This document shows, in pieces, positions 40,448-52,890 of a stretch of 64,000 bases of DNA. Position 1 is the stretch's first letter, and each line of letters starts with the position of its first letter. The notes below the pieces were generated by a model. The model was not told the origin of the DNA. It made no database searches and saw only the letters and a list, made by a program, of their open reading frames with translations. A program made the position numbers and the translations under genes. Source of the DNA: Urechis unicinctus (lineage: Eukaryota; Annelida; Polychaeta; Xenopneusta; Urechidae); NCBI GenBank assembly GCA_034190875.2, contig CM067343.1, positions 23,940,991 through 24,004,990 of the forward strand. Direction: 5' to 3'.

Positions 40448-43009
40448 TATTGCTTCCCCCGTTTAACGTAAAATCACAGGCCAACAGAGATGGCCAATCT
40501 ACAGTGTCGTTTTCGTGGCATCATAAATCGGTCCATTATTGTTTACCTAATTCATCGATCCAACTTTGACTTTATTACGTCTTGTCAGTTCACTATGTTT
40601 CGGCTACTTACATGGTAGCATGAGCTGTCGTGTTTACGGTCGAGTCACACGACATCATTTCCAGAGTATCAGAGATTACCGGTACATTATCATAGTCAAA
40701 AGAGCACATCATGCCATACTCTCCTTGATTTGGGATCAACGAAGTAACCTATCGCCTGTAAACGTATCAGTGTAAATGCAGCGTTAAGTGATTGCGGCGC
40801 ACTTGTTTAATACAAAAGTAACGATGTGGTGTAGTTATTGTACAGCCTAGACTGTCCGTATTGTAATGTGCCGTCCGATGTTTACTCACTTAACCGTATA
40901 GAGTTATCTTTTCTTTTCATAGAAGCCCTACCGTGAACGTTACCTTCAGACCTTTCCAATAAGATGAGCCATTCGGGCATCATTTTGTACCAACTGCTCA
41001 TTTGGACGCTCCATGATCGCATTGTCGGGCGCCTGCTTGCGCAATGCAATCTGTAAGAGAGCCTTTACATCCGATTGCATGCCCACCACTTCACCAAGCA
41101 ACGATCATAGGCTGGGACACATTGCAATCACGATTCAATGCCTTTGGCAGGTCTCTTTCTGCAACTTTGATATATTTCATATTGTAGTATTCGGTTACAC
41201 GTTATGTGTGCTTTAACAATAGATGTATCAGCAACCAAATTGCTCTTTTTTAAACGTCTTTTGACAAAATACGCGAATGACGATGTGCTTTATCAAAAGG
41301 TCTCCAAATTGTCCATGAAGCTTGACATCATTGTGTTTCGGTAATGTAATACACTGCAGTGTGCAATGCAGTTCTGTCCTTCTGCATAGTTGAGCCCTGA
41401 ATTTATCACATTACATGACTATTGTTCTGCCAGAGTTTTTCTGCAATACGAATGTTATGGCTACCACACGACATGAGATGACATTATCATGCTGATAGAC
41501 CAACTGAAATTCAGTAATGATTAGAAATCATTTAATGTTTTCTCTATCGTGTAATCATAGCATTAATTGATTGTGAGGCGCTGAATACATTTTTGAGCAT
41601 TACTACTTTGAGAGAAAAGGGTGGATTTATATTCTGGTTAGCGTATCACCACCAATCATAAAATGTCTACAAATCTAGGAATTTTTGTGGTAAACGCGCT
41701 TATTATGCTCGCATAACTGGGAATGTAACATAGGTGATTATTATTTTAGCATGTTGAGTCTAGCTCATTGCATTAAGAGTGTTTTTATGCTATGAAACAC
41801 ATTATGTTCTATTCCAACGCTGATTGTGAATCACCACAGCTGGACGTAACTTGGTCGTATAAACCGGCAGTAGAGAACTAAACATGTACGTACGAATATA
41901 TGGATACTGATCCAAGGTCAAAAATAACTTGCTCCACAGCGCTAGCTTTCACTAATCGCGAAATAAATAGGTTTGTAAATGCATGCTATACGATATTAAC
42001 TACCCTTTGCCCCTTACTCTGATATATTGACATGAAACGATTTTGGTTTGCTTAAATAGTGGGCTGGTTTGACTTTCAACCCACACTTTGGTGGTTTAAT
42101 TGCAAAGTGTGTTATAGATGGCACGTGTATTCTTGTTGACTTTCGCAACACGAATTTGGCATAATGTGTCCCAGCTCTTACCGTCGCAGACCGCGTTCTT
42201 CTACAGAAACACAGCCCCGCCCCGACCACAGTCAATAGAAAAAGACTAAGGTAATATTAAAAAAGGGTTGGGGGTAGCCATCAATATCCAAGACGAATTT
42301 CTGTAAACTGTGAATAATGATTAAACAGCACATTGGCAACTCATGATTTCAAGTTGCAAGCAAGCGGCCAAGGTGCCTACTAAAACGATATTGTTTGTTC
42401 TGCTATCCTTAATTAAACAAACCCTGATTATGTGCACTTATTCAAATCGAATTTAGCTAATTATGGTTCTCACTGAGTTGGTAGGTTTGTTCGTGCACAC
42501 GCATATCAAATATCGTAGCAATGGACCTTGAAATTATTGAAAGAAAGGCCAAATTTTTGATGAAAAATAACAATATAGTTTTGCCTCTGATGGAAACATT
42601 ATTATGATAAACTGGATATCGGTTATGTTGTTCTACAGGATATTTATCTTGGAACCAATGTTTTAGTTAATATGTTTATAGGTCCTGCTTTCACGATGCT
42701 CTTTCTAGTAATTATTAACTGTTTAAATTACAGTTGGCAAGTGATTCATCACTTTGTCAGGATGGACCAACATATTTTGCGAAATTCCGAAACACAATGC
42801 ATGTTAATTATTATTCCAGCTAAGCAAAGACGCTTCGACTGATATAGACTTTATTAGGGTAGGTTTCCAATAATTGCTTTATTGCGCAGTGTTTTATAAT
42901 GTATTGTTTGATTACAAACATGGTTTTGCTAGATTCGTCAAGGATCCTCTTATGAAGGATATTAAATACATCCGGGTCGGAGGGCGATGGATATGATCGT
43001 TGCTATTAA

Positions 43010-43132
43010 TATATACATATATAATAATGATGATAGTGACGATGCCGATAGCAATGTCAATGACGATAATGATGATGGTGTTGATGGTGTTGATGATGAT
43101 GATGATAATAATAATGATAATAATGATGATGT

Positions 43133-43175
<43 letters not shown>

Positions 43176-43199
43176 ATTAGCGGCAGTGGTGATGCTGCT

Positions 43200-43230
<31 letters not shown>

Positions 43231-43253
43231 TTGCTGATGATAATGATGATTGA
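43010..43253. repeat. GAT/GCT microsatellite in unit C
   Basis: (GAT)n with AAT variants and a GCT run at about 43193-43212. It is longer than the orthologous tract in unit B. Confidence 0.92.
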
Positions 43254-45056
43254 AATGATGATTACGTTACAGTGCTGTTCACACTTATGAGATCAAATCG
43301 AAGAGATCCTTCGAAATTATTCCCGTCGTTTCCACATGCCATAAACATGATAGACGATGCTTACTTCTAACGGCCATTTACGTTCAATAAGACACAGAAA
43401 TATTCGTTATAGAAGGTTGTTACCGAGATAATAAAACGACAGATATAGTTAGCCATTGTATATATAATGATTTCTATAGCAACCCCGAACATATAATTAT
43501 GTTATATAACAGCATGGGCATGTCAGTTTTTCGTGTCATGACAGAACAGAACAGAGACAATTTAATGTCTTCCAGGTTTTGCCATTGACATGCTGCTTGA
43601 ATATGTGCACAAGTCACCATATTAAAACTGGTTCCCAAGCACTGCTTTGTTTATTCGGGCTCCTTCTGTGTAGCATGGCACAAATTGGGTGATGTAACCA
43701 TTTTACATTTTATCTTGTCAATTCATCTAATTTTGAAATTCTAATTTAATGTCTCAGATAAATAACTAAATAGCGTGCTCTCCGTCCGCTTCTAGCGTGG
43801 TCATAATTACAGCGTATCACAATGTGTTTATTCAGTGTAACTACGAGAGTAAATATTTAAAGTCTTGAATTTGTCCAAAATCTATATCACCTTGACTTCC
43901 AACCGTCCAGTGTCCAATCAAACATTTGTTTGAAGTCGTTATCCGGTTACACATGCGGCATGCCATATTTCAAGCGATTTGTTCGTGTAAAATTCCTCCG
44001 CGAGTTGTGTGTTGCTATGCGTGCAGACAGCCATTGGCAGAGGCACACTCCCAGGTAGGCCCTCTTTTGAACTACATTAGAATTAGGTCATACAAACGTC
44101 AGCCGTCAGACTAAAATCTTGAGGGTGGCCTGAGTAAAATAGATCATTTTCTTTCAGCATATTGTCAATATCAAAGCGTCAGAACATAGTGATTACTTAT
44201 CGACATTGTAAGAGAATCTGGTATCTATGAACATAGAACAGTTGGCTTGTAAAACGTGTTAATAAACACACGATCTTGAGCGCACCAAAACGATATTGCA
44301 TGCTTTGATATCCTGGTAAGACCTCTGACTCTGGGTTCATCTTTAATCGAATTTTGCGTAGCAACAACGATGCTTTGAGACACTCGTCACTTATTCTCTA
44401 AAGCTGCTTGTTACTGTGTCAATAGTCATCACCTATATGGTGGGAATTGGTATGGCGAGTAGGGCCAGGTAAGGGTTGAGATTTTGAGGGTGAGAAACTT
44501 TTATGCACTCTTAAAAAGCCGACGGGTGATTTCTACTAGAATATGCTGCACATGAAAGCTACAACCAGGCTCGTCGTGTATTTGTCAGCTATGACTTTCT
44601 TTTGAACTTCATGTTACAATGATTATTTACGGTTCTCTCCGAGTTGGGATATACTCCCGAGCAGGCACGTAACTGAGCATGCAGTCATGGAGACGCAAGA
44701 CGATTTACGCAAAAGCCGAGCACTTAATGCATTATGATATTGCCCCGGGATCGCAGTCGTCCATACTAGACAAAAATGACCAAAAAAAGAATGTTTATTA
44801 GCTACATTTTTGCTGGATCTCATGAGCACATTTGCTTTCATTGTCATCTGAGATCGCTGGAGAACATAATGACTCAAAACTGTTCACAAATTAGTTGACA
44901 TATCAGCATTGAGAACTATTGGCAATAAAGGAGCATTTTATAACGTAGCCATGCTGTGATCAAATTGCAAACCTTCTACACCCGGGTAATGGCACTATTT
45001 TGAATGTATTGCCAGCAGAGGACGATAGTTGGGGTTATTAAGTTCGACCGCAAATT

Positions 45057-45420
45057 CCACTCTAATATGCGGTCGCTGCATCGTAGAAATCCCCGGAGAA
45101 CCGCGCAATGCAGTCGTACCTACTTCACCAAACGTTACGACATTAGCTTTTTTCAGAATTTCTCCCATTCCACTTGAATGTTTCCATGGGTGAATGATAG
45201 TGCTTGATGAGTTCATCAAACAATTCAATGCCTACATAGACATTAGGTTGCCTCTCAGTTTAAGCGGTCCTTTCTCGTTGGTAACAGACATCCAATGGCT
45301 ATTTGGAATCTGCTTTGGGCAAACGCTACATTATATTAGTTTTTCACCGGTACTGTCACGCAGGGCATACCTGATCTTTATCTTGGTTTGGGTTGGGGCT
45401 CCGTTCTTGAGGTACATGCA
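45057..45420 (-). pseudogene. decayed protein-like stretch, unit C copy
   Basis: Counterpart of 36653-37035. The minus strand reads MYLKNGAPTQTKIKIRYALR, then after a TAA and frame changes PNVYVGIELFDELIKHYH and TFGEVGTTALRGSPGISTM. Differences from unit B include both silent and amino-acid-changing substitutions, with no obvious sign of selection. Function unknown. Confidence 0.3.
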
Positions 45421-48140
45421 TACAATGCGTTATGATAGCATTACAGTTATGGCTGCATAATGATATATGCAAAGCATTTAGCGTACTTAATCATATTTGA
45501 ACCAACATGTTGAATACATTAATCATTATTATTCTATGATATGCAGACCACATAAGGATAAGTTAGCAAAGCGGTTTACATATATCTTGATACAAACATA
45601 ACTGACAATGCCCTAGCCGTATTACAACGCACTTTGCTTATCTATTTATGAGAACTGTATTCTTGTTCGTAATGTATAAGTGCTTATTAATCTTCATACA
45701 CGCAAACCCGATCTACCCAGTTTTATCATGGTACTGGTACATAAGATGGTTACTTTACATTGGATATTCATAATATGGCTTCATTAGCATTAGTGAGCGT
45801 GCCGTGAATGGAGCATGGAAGACACAGGACATCAAATTCTCCTCGATTACATAAAACATCATGTTCACCTTACTGTTTCGCAAGTTTGATAGCATGGTAA
45901 AAATGATTATGAAAAGTTAATTAAGCGACTAAGATAAACAATACACATTGGGACATAACGTTTCTGTTTTAAAGAACAAGTTTATCACTATCATCATCGC
46001 CGTTTTTACTCAATATCATCATAAATGACTCCTTGATTAAAGACAAAGAATTGAGAAGGTCATTTTGTGTTATCTAATTTAATTACTCCTCTTCGGCGTC
46101 GTATGAATCTCTTCAAGCTGTACATCATTGTGCCTTTTCTGAATCTAGTTATGATGCGCATGAATGCGTAACTATTTGCGCAGCTATCTAATCGTCCCGT
46201 TTGGAATAGGTGGGAAATGTGTTTGCTCATAGAATCATAGTCCGAAAAGAGAAGTTCCCGATTGATAAACTTGACAAGTTTAAACTTGGATGTACTGTAA
46301 TCATCTGCATTTATTGTAATCGACTGCTTTGTTGAACATATTTGTCAAAATATAATTTCCATGTCAAGGGGCGGGTATCGGCCACTTGATGTAGGCAGTT
46401 AGTTTGTGACACCTTGTCAGATGATTCATGCTCGACTTTTATGTGTGTATTGTAATGCACCCACCTCGCTCCAACTTCCATACCTACCAATTATTAATTG
46501 AGTAAGTAGACCACAAAATGTGCGCAGAAGATGAGCCGTCTGAATTGAAGATATGAGGTCATTCAAAACCATATAATCGAACATATGATTATATCAGCTT
46601 GGTAATTTTAGGGTATGTGTGTGTAAATAGTTAATGAATAATCCATTGTTCATATGTCAGTGCTACAACAGTACATCTATAACGATGCGAATTGTAATCA
46701 TCTCGGTGTGAGCATGATTTATGGTATGTGAAACACAAAGGCTCGTGTCTAGCCTTCATTAGACGCTGTTCTTTCGCTGATTTATTCACTTAACAGAATA
46801 CGGAATATGGACGTAAAAAATGCAGCAATCTGCAATTTCAGTGTCTTAAAAGTCGATTGTATACCACAGTAATAAACATGTAATGATTGATGTGCTGGGA
46901 GAAACACGTAACTATTTCTGCCTCTGCATCCGCCCAAGCTTCCGGTGCTTAATCACATGACAAGCGTGATCTCTATTTTTTCGTGTATAATCACGCATAT
47001 TCAATACCACGTCGGTATGCAAAAATATTACAAATTCGTCGAGGACATTTAATTACGTTGCAATCCAGTCGGTATATTGCTTAATTTAGTATTTCATTGG
47101 ATCATTAGTTTTCATGAAACCCTTGGCTGAATCGACTGAATGAATCAACAGAAAATAAATTGTTCCCCTTTAAAACGTCGTGTCTGACCTGTATATAAAA
47201 TGTTCAGGTTTATGCTTATTGGCCGTGGTCTTGACCCCATGTGTGGTGCATCGCTACAATTGTATTTCATGTACATTAATTGTTCCGTTTTAATAAAATC
47301 ATCCCACAAGGTCATCGAAATATTGTGATCTAACAGGTTTTTAAAGGGCATAAAATTGATTAATGTTTCATAAAACAGCATATTGTTATTTGTTTAATGA
47401 CACATTACTCAATTTTAAGCCTTTAAAGATGTATTAGATAGAAAACAACGCAGCCCTATTAACTTGCAACTCCTCGACGTCTTAGTATTCTTAACAAACC
47501 TTAATGCGATATATCCAGCTTATCTAATTATCATTTAATGCTTTAAACCGGTTCCCAGTTTATTGCCCCTAGGAAACGGCTTTAACCTCTTTATATATCC
47601 ACACAACTTACTTATTCATGTCTCTTAAATGCGACGGAGATGTAATGCTTCGGGATTCCTTTGTGAGTCTATGCACAAACATCTGTGCTGTGATTTCCGC
47701 AAAATAGGTAAAAGGTCACATAATTCCTCTCGAATTTAATAACTATGAAGAAGTAATTTGTGAGATACTGGTCTATCTTATTAGCAATTTGATTGACAGC
47801 TTCTGTTCATTAAGGTTAAGCTTATCGCCGCTCATACCCAACATGATGCGTCAGCAGCAAAGCCATCACTTAAATGTATGCTATGCTTGGGTTAATGATG
47901 CCCCACTTTATATAAGTAAATGATTCCGCTTTGCGTTTGATGCTTCTCACCATGGAGCCCATGAACGCTTCCTCTTTGTTTGCCTACGATGCACAAAAAC
48001 ATGTGACTGTTTGCCATGCAATGCAATTATCCTATATGTTATTGGATTGAATATTGTTGTGCCATAAAGAGCGTGTCATTATCTTCAAAACATAATGAAA
48101 AGCACGACATATGTATGCGTATGGGCTGATTTTAGTGTCA

Positions 48141-48570
48141 CTTCCACCGATGATTCTCAAACATTATTACGGAACTATTTCATCTGTCATCAAACGACGA
48201 GAAAGGTGCGTCTGTTGAAACCAGAAAAGCACGCAGTGACAATCGATGTCTATTCATGTGTCAAAGCAAACGGATAATTGCGGTAGACACACATCTCAGG
48301 AGATTTACGATAACCTTTTTCGGCGTTGATTTGTGGTGAACGAGCGCCGGAGACATTGCCGTCACCCTGAAGCCGGAAGCGAACCGAATTATATCTTACG
48401 ATGTGTATGATGTTTTCTGTGTAATAGATGTTGTGGAAATATATCATGAGCACTTAACACGCATAAAATACTGTTTTCATCAATGACAAAGTTGTATTAT
48501 TTTAATATTAAGCTGTCAGTTATAGAGACAAGACATTGAATCGAACCTAGTAAAATCGAGTAAGATAACA
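48141..48570. other. unit C/D junction, single-copy, no array
   Basis: About 430 bases with no microsatellite and no match that I can see to other units. It is the only unit junction here without a microsatellite. Unit D begins without an R-head. Confidence 0.5.
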
Positions 48571-51500
48571 GATTGTACGCCAGGCCTCTGATAAAAAAAC
48601 GCTTTATCACCAATGACAAAATATAATCACATACATGAACACCAATACAGTCAACATAGTCATCTGACAATTTGCCTTTCGCATGTTTTAGAAGCGAATG
48701 AGATTTCTTACTCTGAAATGGAACCAAATCAACTTGTAATATTTTGCAAGTACATGTCATGGGCTCTAGCATTAAGAAAAAGCTTCTGATTATTCAAAAT
48801 ACTAGCTTTATGAATATTAATTTCTAATGAAAGTCAGTCAAAATTTAGAGAATCTCTAATGCTATGCGGAAGTTACTGAACTCTTTACCATAATTGTCGT
48901 TCTTTTAACATAGCTACTCATTATTAAAGCATGTTGATTCTTGGTCATTACATTGATGATATGTGCGTGTATATGTTATGAAGCACATTATGTTCTAACC
49001 ACAATGCGACATTGAATTGGCAGCAAAGTGATCATTCTGCCTGCGTTCAATATGAACCGCCAAAGCTAGACGTCAATTGGCCATAAAAACCGGCAGTAGA
49101 TTACAAAACATGTACGCACGAATATATGGATACTGCTCCAAGGTCATGCTGTATTCCTCGTGCTTTCCCTCGTGGTGATTTCTTGTTATTTCTAAGAACT
49201 GTTCGTGCAGGCACATGCAAAACATCTTAAATCAAGACGACATGGCATGATTAAACAGACAGGCTGCTTTTTGTTTTGTAGCATATCTGGTAGTTTGCTA
49301 GAGTATTTATGAGCTATTAAGATCCAGGGACAGCTAAATCTGTTAGTTGAATATTCATGAGGTCGCCTGGGTGGTGGCTAATTGGCCGGTTGGATGAATT
49401 AATGAAGTCAAAACAGTGCTGATTTCATTGGTAGATTCAAGCCTGTATCGATTCACTCGAGTAAATGATTCTATAGAGCCCGGTTGAATTTATTGTCGCA
49501 AATGGGCCCCGGCATCCTTGCCTATTTGGATACTGCACAAACAAATAGTACATCATTGTTCAGGTTCACAAATATGGAAAAGATACCCTAGTTGTCGCAC
49601 AAAGCAGGAATTTGTTGCAATATTAGCACACTTCCATTGCATTGGGGACAATGATTTGTTGTTGTGATGAGGTAATATTTGGCCAATTAATCTTCACACT
49701 TATGTGATGTATAAAGCACCCTAAACTTAATAAGATATTATTGTGTGCCAGTCATTATGTGTAACACTGAAAACAACAACTGAAGTTTTTGGTTGAGAAG
49801 CTTCCAGTCGAATTATTTGTGCTACGAAGAGAGTCCTTGATGTTGATTGCGCTAGATGAAGAGAATTTGTCTGCAAATATAATCATAGCCGAGAGTTCGA
49901 CGTTTTATTACACTAGATGATGGACAAAATAAATCAATAGTTCCACAGCGGTAGCTATCACTAATCGCGAACTTCTTAAGTTTGTAAATGCCTGCTATAT
50001 GATAATAACTTCCCTTTCCCCCTCAATCGGATATAGTGAATTGAATTGTGCAATGCAAATGCAATCATCGATTTTGTTTTATGTAAGAAGTAAGCTGCTT
50101 TGACTTCAACCCACACTTTGATGGTTGGATTGCAATGTGGGCCATAGATGGCCTACCGGTGGCTCAATTAAATCACCAGTGTCTGGGGTTCGTATCTTGC
50201 CAAGGGCAACGGGTTGGTGCCCTGTGCCAGCATCGCAATAATAATAACCCATCACCTCCACATAAAACCACTGCCAGCGGTCCAATTTTCCTCATGATTT
50301 AACCGCTACTAGTGTTCTGCCAAGGATAAATGTGTTTGGCGAGTCACAGTATCGCAAGGCGCAATGCTATGTCTGGAGGACAACAGACGCTATTCTGATG
50401 GATTATTCACAGAGGCTGACTAGACAACATTATTGGGAGAGAGGTATTCAACACAACATGAATTTGGCATAGGGTAACCCATCTCTAACCGTCGCAGACT
50501 GAGTTCTTCTATGGCAACACAGCCCACGCCACAGGTAACAGAAAAAGGCTGAGGTAATATAAAGAAAGGGTTGCGGATAGCCTTCAATATCCAGGACAAA
50601 CGACTGATTAATGATTAAACAGCCCATTGGAAACTCGTCATTTTAAGGGGGAAGCAGCTGGCTAAGGTGCGTTCAAAAATGATAATATTTGTTCTGCTAT
50701 CCTAATGTGATTATGTGAACTTATTCAAATAGAAATGGGCTAATAGACTTATGCTGTTTGTAACTGTGTCATTTGTTATCAAGTACATGGTAAGGATTAA
50801 GATTTGGAGAGAGAGAACTTTTTAAGCACTAAATAAACCCAAAGGTGATTTATATTAGTATACGTGGCACATGTGCAATGACAGGGACCGTTTTTAGGAA
50901 TAATACCAGGCACGTTATGCGTTTGTATGGTGTTACTTTATTATGCACTTCATGTTTCAGTTGTTAAAAAATTTCGTAGCAATGGGTTTTTGAAATGATT
51001 GAAGGAAAGGCCCAATTAATGATGAAAGAATAGGAATATAGTATTGCCTTTGATGGAAACATTATTATGATTAATTGGATATCGGTTACATGGTTCTATA
51101 TGATATTTATCTCGGAACCAATGTGTTTTCACGGTGCTCTCTCCAGTACTTATTTACTGTTTAAATTACAGTAGGCAAGTGATTTATGAGCCAATAAGAT
51201 GGCAGTATCACAGCACAGATCTGTTTTTTTTATTAAAGCCGTAGAATAGTAAAGGTCATTTCATTAGATGAAGGATGATGGTGTGTTAGTCTTTGAATCC
51301 ATTATTGCTTCCTATCGTGGTCAATGTATGCGCCCAGTATGCGCATGTTAATGTGACTATTTGGTCAACAATTCAATTTGTGAGTTTGTGTGCATGACCA
51401 ACTTCTTCAACCGTACAAAATCAGCTAGCCAGTTGCGAATAGGTTCATATTTTCTATTACTGTGCGCATGGTTGTTGCGTTCAATGTCATAACAAAGTTG

Positions 51501-52890
51501 TTTTTATCACCATACATAAGACACTATGTTACAGTGAGCCCAGTTTTTACAGTGGGAGCTAGAATGGGACCAGGGAGGTAACAGCCGCTACAAATTTCAG
51601 TTTTTACTAGGCCGTACTCTGTAAAGTGGAAACGGTAACATCAACTTACAATGATTAACCGAATTTCTATAAGCGTAGGATTGGGTTATGACGAGAATCA
51701 AGGATTGGTCACAAGTACATCCAGGAGAGGTCACGGAAAGGTTTAAGTATAGGTTATTGCGGAGATTAAGGTTAGGGAACATCGGGGATTGATATACATT
51801 CAAATATACATGGTATTGCTCGATTTGTCAAGGATCCATTCATCTACTACTAAAATTTTAATTTAATGCTTAAGACAATGTAGTAAATAGCGCGCTCCTC
51901 GTCACCTTCTTGCTTGGTCATAATTACTGCGTATGAAAATATGTCTATGCAGATTAACTACGACAGAACATATGTCTTGCATGTGTGCAAATATATGTCA
52001 CCTTGAGCTCTTGTTTACTTACCTTTATTTGACCCGCAAATCTTGGGACAAACTTGATGAAAAAATTGATGTTGGTTGTTCTATGATAGGCGGACCAATT
52101 AAGGTTAAGTAAGCAAAGAGCTTGATATACATTTTGATATAACCATTACTCTAATGGTCAAGTCTTATTACACTGCAGGTCTTTATATGATTTTGAAGGC
52201 GTCTGTTATGGACATATAGTTCGCTTCTCTGTTTATGATAACTGTAACTCGCTCTTATTGTTCAAGTGCGTATTAGTTTTCCTAAATGAAGACCAAATCA
52301 GCCCGGTTGTATCATGGTTATGGTACACAAGATAGTAAAGGTAGTGAGCGTGCTGTTAGTGGAGCATGGAAGAAATTGGCCGCAATATTTTCCTCCATTA
52401 CATGTAGCATCATAGTCACCTTGCTGTTGGAGTTTTTGCAAGTTTAGTAACAATTGAAAAACTTGCTGAGCGGTAAATGATTATACAGTTGCTGAAAACA
52501 GTCCATATACAACAACAACTATTATGATGCGGTGTAATCGCTTTGACTGACTATATATAAACATTGATATACCATAATCATCGGCATTTATTGTAATCGA
52601 CTTAAGTCTATACATTTGTCAAAATATGATTTCCGTGTCCAGGATTGGGGATCGGCTACCTGATCTACGCTGTAAGTTTGTGACACCTTGACTAATAATA
52701 CATATTTGACGTTTATGTCTGTGGATTGTAATGCACCCACAGCGCACCACTTTCCTTACCTCCCCATTGTGTATTGAGTACGTAGACCACAGGATGTCTG
52801 CAGAAGACAAGCCGTCTGATTTGACGACGCGAGTTCATAAAAACCATCAAAACGCCCATTTCATTATATCAACTTGCTGGGTCTAGGGCA
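48571..52890 (+). repeat. large tandem repeat, unit D (first part)
   Basis: Starts at TTGTACGCCAGGCCTCTGATAA, which corresponds to E 62378. It follows E through TACATGTC.T.GGCTCTAGCATT, GGATACTG, TCGTGGTGATTTCTTGTTATTTCT and GTCGCACAAAGCA, then B and C through the block at 49950-51180. It lacks the GAT microsatellite segment apart from short landmarks (TTGTCAAGGATCC at 51818; TGGTCATAATTAC.GCGTATGA at 51915). It carries part of the M segment (52070-52880). Similarity stops at about 52890 and resumes with an L segment at about 58860, so the unit looks interrupted. Confidence 0.8.
50146..50450 (+). mobile_element. possible tRNA-derived SINE in unit D
   Basis: Units B and C run directly from ATAGATGGC/ATTGC to the ...CACGAATTTGGCATAATG block. 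Unit D has about 290 extra bases at this point, starting CCGGTGGCTCAATTAAATC. The extra DNA opens with a possible Pol III A box (GGTGGCTCAATTA) and B box (GGGTTCGTATC) about 28 bases apart, which is shorter than in most tRNAs. Unit A retains a similar body without the tRNA-like head (about 28995-29290), and unit E starts the same head at about 63913. An alternative is that B and C lost ancestral sequence. Confidence 0.35.

Larger units (their letters stand above)
40448..48140 (+). repeat. large tandem repeat, unit C (about 7.7 kb)
   Basis: Direct repeat of unit B starting about 9.2 kb further on. It keeps more of the early part than B (41160-41940 matches E 61560-62890), but has its own deletions. 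One is near 41700-41760, where E has about 0.55 kb more. Another is at about 41927, where sequence jumps from ATCCAAGGTC to CCACAGCG.TAGCT (E 62885 to 63710). The GAT segment is at 43010-43250, the M segment at 45057-46640 and the L segment at 46655-48140. About 450 bases at 47120-47575 are absent from B; the last roughly 100 of them are shared with the L segment at 58.9-60.6 kb. No array follows the L segment here. Confidence 0.9.
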
